Source: Chryseobacterium sp. ISL-80 (lineage in GTDB: Bacteria; Bacillota; Bacilli; Bacillales; Cytobacillaceae). Taken from it: 64,000 nt of DNA. The position numbers and the translations under genes are program-made. Below the pieces are notes generated by a model, which saw only the letters and a program-made list of their open reading frames with translations, did no database searches and was not told the DNA's origin. Each line of letters opens with the position of its first letter. The first letter of the stretch is position 1. Below are positions 44,883 through 54,813 of the stretch, piece after piece. The DNA is taken from the NCBI GenBank assembly GCA_018613055.1, contig JAGGQZ010000001.1, positions 152,348 through 216,347 on the forward strand. Reading direction: 5' to 3'.

Positions 44883-45971
44883 GTGGCAAAGATAAGAGTT
44901 CTCATCGTAGATGATTCAGCTTTCATGCGAAAGCTGATCAGCGACTTTCTATCAGAACACCCAGAGATAGAGATTATAGGCTCGGCGCGAAACGGAGAGG
45001 ATGCCATAAGGAAATTCCGGGAAATGCGCCCTGATGTCATTACCCTTGATGTCGAAATGCCAAAACTGAATGGCCTCGAGGTCCTGAAAATGATCATGCA
45101 GGAACGTCCTCTTCCTGTCGTCATGCTTTCTAGCACAACTAAAGAAGGCGCGGACACGACACTGCAGGCAATTCAGGCAGGTGCGGTGGATTTTGTGGCA
45201 AAACCTTCAGGATCCATATCGATTGATCTACATAAAGTCAAAACAGAGTTAATCCAGAAAGTGCTGTCTGCAAGCAAGGCGAACCTGTCCAAAATAAACA
45301 GCCAGCATGAACCAAGAACAGTCAGAAAACAGGTGTCCCAGGCAGCAGAACCGGACAGAAAGCGATCTGAGGTCCTGTACAACAGAAGATTTGATCAAGA
45401 ATCAAAAAAAATCGTCTGTATCGGAACGTCAACAGGAGGGCCAAGGGCTTTGCAGCAAGTATTAACCTCACTTCCTAAAGATATTGGCGTACCGGTGCTT
45501 GTTGTCCAGCACATGCCGCCCGGCTTTACCAAGTCCCTTGCCAGCCGACTGGATTCCTTGAGCCAGATTACCGTCAAGGAAGCGGAGGATGGAGAGCTGC
45601 TGCAAAAAGGAACAGCCTATATTGCCCCTGGCGGATTTCATTTGGAAGTTAAGAATGTTGGTACGGCTCTGGCAATCAGTTTAAGTCAATCACCACCTCG
45701 AAACGGTCATCGTCCTTCTGTGGACGTAATGTTCGAGTCGGTCAGCACCATCAAGAATTACTCGAAAATTGCTGTCATCATGACCGGGATGGGTGCGGAT
45801 GGCTCAAAAGGGCTGGTTGAATTGAAAAAGAACGGCATGGTAAAAGCGATTGCCGAATCGCAGGATACATCCATTGTATTTGGGATGCCAAAAGCAGCGA
45901 TTGCAACGAACATGGTTGATGACGTAGCAAATGTCGATCACATTGCAGAAACAATCATGAATTATATTTAA
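44883..45971 (+). CDS. cheB: Chemotaxis protein-glutamate methylesterase CheB
   Basis: A 362-residue enzyme that demethylates and deamidates receptors for adaptation. Receiver domain with VDDSAFMRKLI and phosphorylated Asp56 in TLDVEMPKLNG. A basic linker follows, then the esterase domain with catalytic Ser183 in IGTSTGGPRAL, His in VVQHMPPGFT and Asp in MTGMGADGSKG. The start is GTG with only a weak ribosome site (GAAAGGTAG). Seven bases after flhG. Confidence 0.97.
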   Translation: MAKIRVLIVDDSAFMRKLISDFLSEHPEIEIIGSARNGEDAIRKFREMRPDVITLDVEMPKLNGLEVLKMIMQERPLPVVMLSSTTKEGADTTLQAIQAGAVDFVAKPSGSISIDLHKVKTELIQKVLSASKANLSKINSQHEPRTVRKQVSQAAEPDRKRSEVLYNRRFDQESKKIVCIGTSTGGPRALQQVLTSLPKDIGVPVLVVQHMPPGFTKSLASRLDSLSQITVKEAEDGELLQKGTAYIAPGGFHLEVKNVGTALAISLSQSPPRNGHRPSVDVMFESVSTIKNYSKIAVIMTGMGADGSKGLVELKKNGMVKAIAESQDTSIVFGMPKAAIATNMVDDVANVDHIAETIMNYI

Positions 45972-45990
45972 GGCCGGAGGTGCGGTGCAC

Positions 45991-48057
45991 ATGGAGTTAA
46001 ATCAATATCTTGAAGTGTTTTTAGAAGAAAGTAGAGAGCATTTACAGACCTGTAATGAGCAGCTGCTGGAGCTGGAGAAAAATCCACAGGATTTGTCGAT
46101 CATAAATGAAATTTTCAGATCTGCCCATACGTTAAAAGGGATGTCAGCAACGATGGGGTATGAGGATATAGCAAGCCTGACGCATCAAATGGAGAACGTT
46201 CTGGATGCAATCCGTAATAACCGTTTGCTCACGACTCCAGAAATCATCGATGTAATCTTTATGGCTGTTGACCATCTCGAGGATATGGTTGAATCTATCG
46301 GATCTGGAGGAGATGGGAAGAAGGACGTTTCCGAAACAGTCGAGAAGTTGAAATTGATTGAAAAGGGAGAGCCGTTATCAGGTTCTGCAGATTTGGAAGT
46401 GGCTGCAGCTGCAACCTTGGAAGCAACTCCAAAGTCTGCCTCCAGCTATGATGAATTTGAACTGACCGTCTTGAAGCAGTCCAAAGAACAGGGCTTCGGT
46501 GTGTATGAAATTGAAATCGGGTTGCGTGAAGATTGCCTTCTGAAAGCCGCCCGCGTGTACATGGTATTTGAAGTGCTGGAAAAAATCGGAGAGGTAATCA
46601 AAGCGAATCCTTCAGTTGAACAACTAGAGGAAGAGCAGTTTGATGATGAGTTTTCAGTAACCATTATCTCAAGGGAAGAGCCTGAAGATATCAAAGGAAA
46701 GATCATGAAGGTATCTGAAGTGGTCAAAACCGATGTGCGGCCAATTGATTTCAATGAAGCAAAACCAGACTTAACGACTGAAATCCCGGAAAAACCAATC
46801 GACACAGATACAGGAAAGTTACAAGCTGCTGAATCGTCTTCTGCCAACGCAATATCAGACGCAGCGCCAGTCCAAGAAGGTAAGAGCAGCGTTAAACAGC
46901 AGACTAATAGCAGCAAAACGATCCGTGTAAATATCGAACGGCTCGATATTCTCATGAATTTATTTGAAGAGTTAGTCATCGACCGCGGACGATTGGAGCA
47001 AATATCCAAAGAGTTGGAGAATGGCGAATTAACTGAAACGGTTGAGCGTATGTCCAGGATTTCCGGAGACTTGCAAAATATCATCCTGAATATGCGGATG
47101 GTGCAGGTGGAAACGGTATTCAATCGATTCCCTAGAATGATCCGTCAATTAGCGAGGGACTTGGATAAAAAAATCAATCTTGAAATCGTCGGCGCGGAAA
47201 CAGAATTGGATCGTACTGTGATTGATGAAATCGGCGACCCACTCGTGCACTTACTGCGAAATTCTGTAGACCATGGCATTGAATCACCGGAAGTTCGCAG
47301 GGCCAAGGGCAAGAACGAAGAAGGAACTGTGGTGCTGCGTGCATTCCATAGCGGAAATCATGTGTTCATTGAAATTGAAGATGACGGTGCCGGAATCAAC
47401 AAAGACAAAGTATTGCAGAAAGCCATCAGCAAGGGAATCATTACGGAACAATCCGCTGCTGGCTTTACGGATAAACAAGCCTATGAATTGATTCTTTCAT
47501 CAGGTTTTTCTACAGCAGAGACCATTTCTGATATCTCCGGGCGCGGAGTAGGGCTGGATGTTGTGAAAAATACAATCGAATCACTGGGAGGCTCTATTTC
47601 TATTGATTCCAAGGAGAATCAGGGCACGATCTTCTCGATTCAGCTTCCGCTTACATTATCAATCATTTCGGTCATGTTAGTAGAAATCCAAAAGGAGAAA
47701 TTCGCTATTCCGCTATCTTCTATTATCGAGACAGCGATTATCAAGGATTCTGAAATCATGAATGCCCATAATCAAAAGGTGATTGATTTCAGGGGCAAGG
47801 TCGTCCCGCTGCTATTCCTGAAAGATATCTTCGAGGTTCCTAACGAAGGAGAGGAAGATCAGTTCCACTCTGTCATAATTGTCCGAAAAGGAGATAAAAT
47901 GGCTGGTTTGATCGTCGACTCCTTCATAGGCCAGCAAGAGGTAGTCCTAAAATCGCTAGGAAATTACTTAACCAATGTTTTTGCGATTTCCGGTGCAACG
48001 ATTCTTGGTGATGGCCAGGTAGCATTGATTGTGGATTGCAACGCATTGATTAAATAG
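45991..48057 (+). CDS. cheA: Chemotaxis histidine kinase CheA
   Basis: A 688-residue kinase that feeds phosphate to CheY and CheB. HPt domain with His46 in FRSAHTLKGMSATMGY, the P2 CheY-binding domain (about 150-255), dimerisation helices (VNIERLDILMNLFEELVIDR), ATPase domain (HLLRNSVDHGIESPE, DDGAGI, GRGVGLDVVKN) and the CheW-like regulatory domain. The ATG at 45991 is 8-9 bases from GGAGGTG; the GTG two codons earlier is too close. Confidence 0.98.
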   Translation: MELNQYLEVFLEESREHLQTCNEQLLELEKNPQDLSIINEIFRSAHTLKGMSATMGYEDIASLTHQMENVLDAIRNNRLLTTPEIIDVIFMAVDHLEDMVESIGSGGDGKKDVSETVEKLKLIEKGEPLSGSADLEVAAAATLEATPKSASSYDEFELTVLKQSKEQGFGVYEIEIGLREDCLLKAARVYMVFEVLEKIGEVIKANPSVEQLEEEQFDDEFSVTIISREEPEDIKGKIMKVSEVVKTDVRPIDFNEAKPDLTTEIPEKPIDTDTGKLQAAESSSANAISDAAPVQEGKSSVKQQTNSSKTIRVNIERLDILMNLFEELVIDRGRLEQISKELENGELTETVERMSRISGDLQNIILNMRMVQVETVFNRFPRMIRQLARDLDKKINLEIVGAETELDRTVIDEIGDPLVHLLRNSVDHGIESPEVRRAKGKNEEGTVVLRAFHSGNHVFIEIEDDGAGINKDKVLQKAISKGIITEQSAAGFTDKQAYELILSSGFSTAETISDISGRGVGLDVVKNTIESLGGSISIDSKENQGTIFSIQLPLTLSIISVMLVEIQKEKFAIPLSSIIETAIIKDSEIMNAHNQKVIDFRGKVVPLLFLKDIFEVPNEGEEDQFHSVIIVRKGDKMAGLIVDSFIGQQEVVLKSLGNYLTNVFAISGATILGDGQVALIVDCNALIK

Positions 48058-48099
48058 ATTCCTTGGCAGACTGATGATGATATTTTAGGAGTGATGAAG

Positions 48100-48555
48100 A
48101 TGGATGAAAGTTTGGTTTCAGATTTGAAAGTAATCGTTTTCCAATTAAATCAAAAAGAATATGCAGTCCCTGTGAGTCAGGTTAGGTCAATTGAAAAAAT
48201 CATGCATATCACCAGAGTTCCACATGTGAACCCTTTTGTGAAAGGGGTTATGAACCTTAGAGGAGTGGTCACTCCTCTATTGGATTTGCGTGTCAGGTTT
48301 GGCATGGAGGAACAAAGTTACTCAGACAGCACCCGAGTCATCATTGTTGCAGATGATGATAAAGAAGTAGGGTTGATTGTGGATGGAGCAAACGATGTCA
48401 TTGATATACCATCAAGCATGATTGAACCTCCGCCCGAGGTAGTAGGCCTTGCTGCAGAGGGATTCATCAAAGGAGTTGCCAATCTCGATAGAAGATTACT
48501 AATTTTAATTGATTTGGATAAAATTCTTGAGTCCGATGAAGTAAAAGCTATATAG
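48100..48555 (+). CDS. cheW: Chemotaxis coupling protein CheW
   Basis: A 151-residue adaptor linking receptors to CheA. IVFQLNQKEYAVPVSQVRSI, VPHVNPFVKGVMNLRGVVTP and LLDLRVRFGM are the CheW-fold signatures. The start ATG at 48100 is well placed after TTAGGAG; GTG at 48091 and ATG at 48094 overlap that site. It follows cheA by 42 bases. Confidence 0.96.
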   Translation: MDESLVSDLKVIVFQLNQKEYAVPVSQVRSIEKIMHITRVPHVNPFVKGVMNLRGVVTPLLDLRVRFGMEEQSYSDSTRVIIVADDDKEVGLIVDGANDVIDIPSSMIEPPPEVVGLAAEGFIKGVANLDRRLLILIDLDKILESDEVKAI

Positions 48556-48573
48556 GCGGAAAGGAATCTGGCT

Positions 48574-49215
48574 ATGACTTTTCTAAAAAGCATTTCGGAC
48601 ATTCACCTGGATATTTTAAAAGAGGTTGGAAACATTGGCGCTGGTCATGCTGCAACAGCCTTATCAACTCTATTGAATAAAAAGATTGATATGAAAGTGC
48701 CCAGTGTCAGGGTCGTGTCATTCGACGAAGTGATGGAACTGGCAGGAGGCGCGGATAATGTCGTAGCAAGCGTATTCCTCCGGATCGAGGGAGAGGCTCC
48801 CGGGAGTATGTTTTTTATCCTTCCGCTCCCTCAGGCAGAAAAATATATCCGCCAGCTGACTAAGAACCAGTCATTCTCATTTTCCGATGAACAGGACAAT
48901 GAGTTGGCATTGTCGGCACTTCAGGAATTAGGCAATATTTTATCAGGTTCTTATCTTTCCTCATTGTCCGATTTCACCAATTTAAGCATGTATCCATCTG
49001 TTCCTGCTCTTAGTATTGATATGGTGGGGGCAGTCATCAGTTTTGGGCTGTTGGAGTTATCACAGGTGAGTGATTACGCGATCGTGATTGATACGGCCCT
49101 GGATGAAGAAGATGCCAAGCTGCCAGAAAGTGTGAGAGGCCATTTCTTCTTATTGCCTGACCCTGATTCATTCCATATCATTTTTTCTGCGCTGGGAGTA
49201 AAGGTTGATGCATAA
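48574..49215 (+). CDS. cheC: CheY-P phosphatase CheC
   Basis: A 213-residue phosphatase and adaptation protein. Two active centres are present: LKEVGNIGAGHAATALSTLL and LSALQELGNILSGSYLSSL, each with the Glu and Asn pair. It lacks a switch-binding C-terminal domain, unlike FliY. It binds CheD, whose gene overlaps the end by eight bases. Start ATG after GGAAAGGAA. Confidence 0.96.
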   Translation: MTFLKSISDIHLDILKEVGNIGAGHAATALSTLLNKKIDMKVPSVRVVSFDEVMELAGGADNVVASVFLRIEGEAPGSMFFILPLPQAEKYIRQLTKNQSFSFSDEQDNELALSALQELGNILSGSYLSSLSDFTNLSMYPSVPALSIDMVGAVISFGLLELSQVSDYAIVIDTALDEEDAKLPESVRGHFFLLPDPDSFHIIFSALGVKVDA

Positions 49216-49705
49216 AACAGCAGAAATCATTAAAGTGGGCATTGCGGATATGAATATTGTGAAAGTACCTGATTTGATCCGGACCACTGGTCTGGGGTCC
49301 TGTGTTGGTGTGGTGCTGTATGATCAGGGTGCAGAATTGGCCGGCATGGCGCATATCATGCTTCCGGATTCATCGCTTTCGCGAACAGAACCGCTGAATA
49401 AGGCAAAATTCGCCGATACAGCAATCAAAGAACTTTTGGAAGTCATGATTCAATCAGGTGCAAGACAGGCAAGCATAAAAGCAAAGATTGCCGGTGGCGC
49501 ACAAATGTTCCAGTTTTCAGGCAGCAGTGACATGATGAGAATTGGACCGAGGAATGTAGAAGGCGTTTTAAAGGAATTGAAAGAACTTCGAATTCCCCTC
49601 ATAGCCCACGATGTAGGCGGCAATAGCGGCAGGACCATCGAATTCGATCCGAAGTCTGGTTTAATGCAAATCAGGACTGTGAATAAAGGGAATAGTGAGA
49701 TTTAG
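49208..49705 (+). CDS. cheD: Receptor glutamine deamidase CheD
   Basis: A 165-residue deamidase that matures chemoreceptors and is held by CheC. Catalytic Cys in TTGLGSCVGVVLYD, His in GMAHIMLPDS, and IAGGAQMFQFSGSSDMMRIG. The ATG at 49208 lies inside cheC, with GGGAG about 8 bases upstream; an in-frame TTG one codon earlier is possible. Length is normal. Confidence 0.96.
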   Translation: MHKTAEIIKVGIADMNIVKVPDLIRTTGLGSCVGVVLYDQGAELAGMAHIMLPDSSLSRTEPLNKAKFADTAIKELLEVMIQSGARQASIKAKIAGGAQMFQFSGSSDMMRIGPRNVEGVLKELKELRIPLIAHDVGGNSGRTIEFDPKSGLMQIRTVNKGNSEI

Positions 49706-49753
49706 TTAGGATAGCAACTAGAAAAATGCGTAATGCGCGTGAGGAGGGTGACA

Positions 49754-50515
49754 ATGGTGCGAGGATCCACTTCGGAAGAACAGTTAACATGGGATAAATG
49801 GGTACAATCCCGAGATCCGGATGCGGGGAATATGCTGATAAAAAAATATATGCCACTTGTTTCCTACCATGTGCAAAGAATCTCTGTGAGTCTTCCGAAG
49901 AGTGTTTCCAGGGATGATTTAAGAAGCTTAGGGATGATTGGTTTATATGATGCTCTCGAAAAATTCGATCCAAACAGGGATCTGAAGTTTGATACATATT
50001 CTTCATTTCGGATTCGCGGGGCGATTTTGGACGGATTAAGAAAGGAAGACTGGCTTCCAAGAAGTACCCGGGAAAAAGCAAAGAAAATAGATGCAGCAAT
50101 TGAGAGACTTGAACAGCGCTTGATGCGCAATGCGACTATTGAGGAAATTGCCAGTGAATTGAATATGGATGAAACGGAGATACACACAACTATCAATGAA
50201 CATTTTTTCGCGAATGTCCTCTCAATAGATGAGCATCCAAATGAAAATGATGAACGTGACAACCAGTCATTCGTCATCAAGGACGAAAAGGCTGAGATCC
50301 CTGAGGACAAGCTCATTAAATCTGAGCTTCTTGAAGAAGTAGCTGACAAGATTTCAAAATTGAATGATAAAGAACAACTTGTGCTGAGTTTGTTTTACAA
50401 AGAAGAATTAACCTTAACAGAAATCGGTCAAGTCATGAATTTATCTACCTCCAGAATTTCACAAATTCATTCAAAGGCAATTTTTAAGTTGAGAAAATGG
50501 CTGGAATCAGCCTGA
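49754..50515 (+). CDS. sigD: RNA polymerase sigma factor SigD (FliA type)
   Basis: A 253-residue sigma-28 factor for late flagellar, chemotaxis and autolysin genes. Region 2 (YMPLVSYHVQRISVSLPKSV, then DLRSLGMIGLYDALEKFDP), GLRKEDWLPRSTREKAK, region 3 and region 4 (EKEQLV-type LNDKEQLVLSLFYKEELTLT, then LSTSRISQIHSKAIFKLRKW). The ATG at 49754 is placed after GGAGGG; the ATG seven codons earlier lies before that site and gives non-conserved residues. Confidence 0.97.
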   Translation: MVRGSTSEEQLTWDKWVQSRDPDAGNMLIKKYMPLVSYHVQRISVSLPKSVSRDDLRSLGMIGLYDALEKFDPNRDLKFDTYSSFRIRGAILDGLRKEDWLPRSTREKAKKIDAAIERLEQRLMRNATIEEIASELNMDETEIHTTINEHFFANVLSIDEHPNENDERDNQSFVIKDEKAEIPEDKLIKSELLEEVADKISKLNDKEQLVLSLFYKEELTLTEIGQVMNLSTSRISQIHSKAIFKLRKWLESA

Positions 50516-50534
50516 TAAAAGGCAGGAGATGGAT

Positions 50535-51917
50535 GTGGCGACGGATTATTTAGTGAGGATATCCAATGACAGGCTTTCTGCTGAACTTGAAATTGATATC
50601 CAGGAACATGATTTTTCATTATCTGTTCGAAATTTATTGAGCGTCCTGGAAAAAGAGAATATTGTGTTCGGTATTAAAATGGATGTATTGGCGCAAATTG
50701 CCGAAAATCCTGCTTCTGTTGAATATCCTGTAACAATTGCCGTTGGAATGCCAAATGTGGATGGTGAAGATTCCTATTTGCGCAATGAACTAACACAAAC
50801 CAGCATGGAGGAACAGAAAGTCTTTCATTTCCGTTCGATTATGCATATCCCGTCAGTAAGGAAAGGTCAGTTGCTCGCATGTGTTGTCCCTCCTGTCAAC
50901 GGAACACCTGGGAAAGACGTAACCGGAAGGATCGTTCCGGCAAAGCCCGGCCGTCCGCTTAGGGTCAAAGCAGGGGATAATGTGATGTTCGAAGCTGGAC
51001 AATTTTATGCCGTATGCGATGGACAAGTAAGTATTACGCAGAAATCCATTTCCGTTAATCCTGTTTATGAGGTAAAAGGTGATCTTGATTTGAGAACAGG
51101 GAATTTGGACTTTGTGGGCAATATCGTCATAAAAGGCAATGTTCCCAGCGGTTATGAGCTGAAAGCCGGCGGGGACATCATCGTAGATGGACTAGTTGAA
51201 GCAGCCAATCTCCAGGCAGGAGGAAATATTGTCGTTAAAGGCGGAGTGGCCGGAGCGATGAAGGGGAGAATGACTGCAGGCGGGAACGTATTCGCCAATT
51301 ATCTTAACCAGGCAAATGTAAAAGCTGGCCAGGATATCATTGTCAAGTCATCCATCCTCCACAGCAAACTGACAGCTGCTGGAAGTGTGGACTGCCAAAC
51401 TGGCACTATCATCGGAGGTACCATTTCGGCTGGCCGGAATATTTCAGTCAAGGAACTAGGAAATGAGCTCTTTACCAAAACCGAGTTAGCTGTAGGCTGG
51501 GATCCCTTGCTTGAGAAAACTGAACAGGAAACGATTGCTTCCATCGAAACAGCAAGAGTGAATATACGGAAACTGACAGAAATAGAAGTGAAGCTTGCTG
51601 AAATTGGCAGGCGTGCAGGTGCCTTGACGAACGATCAGAAGCAAATGATTGCGAAACAGCGGAATACCAGGCTGCAGCTTGAAGAATCCCTAGCAGAACT
51701 GTTGGCAGATCTGGAGTTTTTACAGCTTGAAAAACAGGATCGATTGAATTCCTGCTTAACCGTTAATGATAAGGTATTCCCAAATACGAAGGTGTTTTTC
51801 GGGAAGTACGCCTTCTTGACAAACCAGATATACAAAAAGGTGAATTTCTATCTCGAAAATAGTGAGATTTCAATTAATCCGATTGTAAAAGTCGAGACTT
51901 CACAAGTTAGGAAGTGA
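50535..51917 (+). CDS. fapA: FapA-family (DUF342) protein
   Basis: About 460 residues, matching the DUF342/FapA ('flagellar assembly protein A') family. An N-terminal ~170 residues include VVPPVNGTPGKDVTGRIVP. A right-handed beta-helix-like region rich in Gly/Val/Ala repeats follows (GDIIVDGLVEAANLQAGGNI, then VVKGGVAGAMKGRMTAGGNV), then a coiled coil (about 330-410). No membrane segment. The B. subtilis operon has no such gene between sigD and swrB. The AGGAG site abuts an ATG at 50529, so GTG at 50535 is the likelier start. The role in Bacillus is unknown. Confidence 0.88.
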   Translation: MATDYLVRISNDRLSAELEIDIQEHDFSLSVRNLLSVLEKENIVFGIKMDVLAQIAENPASVEYPVTIAVGMPNVDGEDSYLRNELTQTSMEEQKVFHFRSIMHIPSVRKGQLLACVVPPVNGTPGKDVTGRIVPAKPGRPLRVKAGDNVMFEAGQFYAVCDGQVSITQKSISVNPVYEVKGDLDLRTGNLDFVGNIVIKGNVPSGYELKAGGDIIVDGLVEAANLQAGGNIVVKGGVAGAMKGRMTAGGNVFANYLNQANVKAGQDIIVKSSILHSKLTAAGSVDCQTGTIIGGTISAGRNISVKELGNELFTKTELAVGWDPLLEKTEQETIASIETARVNIRKLTEIEVKLAEIGRRAGALTNDQKQMIAKQRNTRLQLEESLAELLADLEFLQLEKQDRLNSCLTVNDKVFPNTKVFFGKYAFLTNQIYKKVNFYLENSEISINPIVKVETSQVRK

Positions 51918-51921
51918 CATG

Positions 51922-52233
51922 ATGAGCCTCAAAGCAATCGAAATGCAGATTGCTCTTCCGAGGACACATGATGCCGGCAAAATTCAAGAGCAACTTCAAC
52001 AGCGGGGACAGCATCTTCAGGAGCATGCGGCACAAAGTGTGACGAAGGAAGATGATTTAAAACGCAAGACGGTGGTTAAAAACAACCAGAAGCAGGAAGC
52101 CCGCCTTAATCAGGAGGACGGCCAACCAGGAGGCCAACAGCAAAAGGGCAGGGACAATCAAAAGAACAAGGATGAACAAAATGTACAGCCACACCACCCT
52201 TATAAAGGGAAGGTGATTGATTACAGCGGATAG
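51922..52233 (+). CDS. Small Gln-rich flagellar-operon protein, unknown function
   Basis: A 103-residue protein, hydrophilic and Gln/Lys/Asn-rich. The N-terminal part (LKAIEMQIALPRTHDAGKIQ) looks structured. The middle (about 45-85) is low-complexity, and the end HHPYKGKVIDYSG looks like a short docking motif. I do not recognise a named family, though similar small genes follow sigD in Firmicutes. ATGs at 51919 and 51922 are both possible after AGGAAG. It starts two to five bases after fapA and ends nine bases before the swrB-like gene, so it is clearly part of the operon. Confidence 0.75.
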   Translation: MSLKAIEMQIALPRTHDAGKIQEQLQQRGQHLQEHAAQSVTKEDDLKRKTVVKNNQKQEARLNQEDGQPGGQQQKGRDNQKNKDEQNVQPHHPYKGKVIDYSG

Positions 52234-52242
52234 AGGGATACA

Positions 52243-52827
52243 ATGACCACTTTTCTACTACTCTTAAGCCTCATACTGAACGCGGCGGCAATCTTCGCCA
52301 TTATCCTATTATATTTACGGCAAAATCGGCTTGTTGAAGCAGAAAAAAAACAGGAAAAAATCATCAGCGAAATGGAAGAGATTTTTTCGTCCTATCTTTA
52401 TGAATTGAAGGAAGAGAATGATAAATTTCTTGAGTTGATGACGAACACCAATATTCAAGTGAATACGGGCAAAGAGGAAATGCATCCTGATGAAACTAAT
52501 ATGGGATCACAGAAGGACCCCGAAGTCAGAAACCACAAAATCCAACAACACCGTCCCGGTAAAGGGATATCCTATCACGCTGCAAGACAGGCATACCATA
52601 AAGCAGGTGAATCAATCACAGTCCCGCCTGGAGATACGGAACTGACAGAAATCGATAACGGCCAACCTGCCGATCCAGAACCAAAAACAAAGGAAATCAG
52701 CTTGATTGATCAAGTTACAGCCATGAGACATCAGGGGCTGACGATCGAAGAAATAGCCAGGGATCTGGATAAAGGGAAAACGGAGATAGAACTTTTACTT
52801 AAATTTCGTCAAAATACAAAAGATTAA
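52243..52827 (+). CDS. swrB: SwrB-like (YlxL) membrane protein
   Basis: A 194-residue protein in the position of B. subtilis swrB, last gene of the fla/che operon. One N-terminal membrane segment (about 4-26), a coiled coil, a disordered middle, and a C-terminal helix-turn-helix-like segment LTIEEIARDLDKGKTEIELL ending LKFRQNTKD. SwrB in B. subtilis helps FliF/FliG polymerise and activates the export gate. Identity by position and layout rather than strong similarity, so the symbol is provisional. Confidence 0.7.
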   Translation: MTTFLLLLSLILNAAAIFAIILLYLRQNRLVEAEKKQEKIISEMEEIFSSYLYELKEENDKFLELMTNTNIQVNTGKEEMHPDETNMGSQKDPEVRNHKIQQHRPGKGISYHAARQAYHKAGESITVPPGDTELTEIDNGQPADPEPKTKEISLIDQVTAMRHQGLTIEEIARDLDKGKTEIELLLKFRQNTKD

Positions 52828-52828
52828 C

Positions 52829-52857
52829 TTGATTGTCAGTTTTATTTATGCTATATT
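52829..52857 (+). promoter_or_regulatory. Sigma-A promoter for rpsB
   Basis: TTGATT, 17 bases, TATATT with an upstream TGC (extended -10), right after the swrB-like gene. It leaves a leader of about 108 bases. Confidence 0.75.
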
Positions 52858-52892
52858 ATCTCATGGTGTTAATACACACGTTCAATGATTTG

Positions 52893-52923
52893 GCCAGATG
52901 GTGCTGCGAAGGCAGTTCCTGGC
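52893..52923 (+). promoter_or_regulatory. Structured leader of rpsB
   Basis: GCCAG/CTGGC and CTGC/GCAG form a two-part stem with an internal loop and a GAAG tip in the rpsB leader. Ribosomal protein operons often use such leaders for feedback control; for S2 in Bacillus this is inference. Confidence 0.5.
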
Positions 52924-52932
52924 TGAAGATGA

Positions 52933-53682
<750 letters not shown>

Positions 53683-53690
53683 TTTAAAAT

Positions 53691-53728
53691 AAGGTGATAT
53701 AGGGAAGCACCCTTTATCACCTTTTTTT
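53691..53728 (+). terminator. Intrinsic terminator after rpsB
   Basis: Outer stem AAGGTGATA / TATCACCTT plus inner AGGG / CCCT, followed by seven T. Confidence 0.9.
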
Positions 53729-53765
53729 AAGACTTTATTCCATATAAGCCTCATTAGGGTTTATA

Positions 53766-53796
53766 TTGGCAAAATCAAGTTAAAATAAAGTATAGT
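53766..53796 (+). promoter_or_regulatory. Weak candidate promoter for tsf
   Basis: TTGGCA with TATAGT at a 19-base spacing, 35 bases before tsf and after the rpsB terminator. The spacing is long, so this is tentative. Confidence 0.3.
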
Positions 53797-53830
53797 TACA
53801 TATAACCGAGATTTTAGGAGGAATTTCATT

Positions 53831-54715
53831 ATGGCAATTACTGCACAAATGGTTAAAGAATTGCGCGAAAAAACTGGCGCAGGTATGATGGACTGCAAAA
53901 AGGCACTTCAGGAAACAAATGGTGATATGGACCAGGCAATCGATTTCCTTCGTGAAAAAGGTATCGCTAAAGCTGCGAAAAAAGCTGACCGTATCGCTGC
54001 TGAAGGAACAACTTACATCCTTACAGAAGGAAATGAAGCAGTCATCCTTGAAGTGAACTCTGAAACAGACTTCGTAGCAAAGAACGAAGGCTTCCAGGTT
54101 CTTGTTAAGGAAATCGCTGAGCATCTTCTTAAGAATAAGCCAGCATCTGTAGAAGAAGCTAATGCTCAAACAATGGGAAATGGCGATACAGTAGAAACGA
54201 CTATCAACAATGCAATCGCTAAAATCGGTGAGAAGTTGTCACTTCGCCGCTTTAAAGTTGTAACTAAGACTGATAGCGATGCATTCGGTGCTTACCTTCA
54301 CATGGGCGGACGCATTGGCGTTTTATCTGTTCTTGAAGGAACTACAGACGAAGCAGCAGCTAAAGATGTTTCTATGCACATCGCTGCATTGAACCCTAAA
54401 TATGTATCACGTGATGAAGTATCACAAGAAGAAGTTGAGCATGAGCGTCAAATTCTTACACAACAAGCTCTTAACGAAGGCAAGCCAGAAAATATCGTTG
54501 CGAAAATGGTTGAAGGCCGCCTAAGCAAATATTTCGAAGATGTTTGTGTTCTTGATCAGGCATTCGTAAAGAACCCTGACCAAAAAGTACGCCAGTTTGT
54601 TGAATCAAAAGGCGGAACACTTCGTGAGTTCACTCGTTATGAAGTAGGCGAAGGCATCGAAAAGCGTGAAGATAACTTTGCTGAAGAAGTAATGAATCAG
54701 GTAAACAAGAAATAG
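53831..54715 (+). CDS. tsf: Translation elongation factor Ts
   Basis: A 294-residue nucleotide exchange factor for EF-Tu. N-terminal UBA-like domain ([40 protein letters not shown]), core motif [14 protein letters not shown], and the dimerisation and C-terminal modules. Strong codon bias. Start ATG after AGGAGGAATT. A strong terminator follows. Confidence 0.98.
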   Translation: MAITAQMVKELREKTGAGMMDCKKALQETNGDMDQAIDFLREKGIAKAAKKADRIAAEGTTYILTEGNEAVILEVNSETDFVAKNEGFQVLVKEIAEHLLKNKPASVEEANAQTMGNGDTVETTINNAIAKIGEKLSLRRFKVVTKTDSDAFGAYLHMGGRIGVLSVLEGTTDEAAAKDVSMHIAALNPKYVSRDEVSQEEVEHERQILTQQALNEGKPENIVAKMVEGRLSKYFEDVCVLDQAFVKNPDQKVRQFVESKGGTLREFTRYEVGEGIEKREDNFAEEVMNQVNKK

Positions 54716-54738
54716 TTTTTCACTAGCCTATGTAATTG

Positions 54739-54767
54739 CAGGGAACACTACAGTGTTCCCTGTTTTT
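54739..54767 (+). terminator. Intrinsic terminator after tsf
   Basis: An 11-base perfect stem CAGGGAACACT / AGTGTTCCCTG with a two-base loop and TTTTT. Confidence 0.92.
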
Positions 54768-54795
54768 GGACATAGCTTTAATTAGGCTTTTCCTT

Positions 54796-54813
54796 AAGCA
54801 TGCGTGCATGCTT
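54796..54813 (+). promoter_or_regulatory. Perfect inverted repeat in the pyrH leader
   Basis: AAGCATGC-GT-GCATGCTT, an 18-base perfect dyad. It is enclosed by AGGCTT (54784-54789) and AAGCCT (54819-54824), which could pair as an outer stem. It lies 35 bases before the pyrH start. Possible operator or leader hairpin. Confidence 0.5.
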
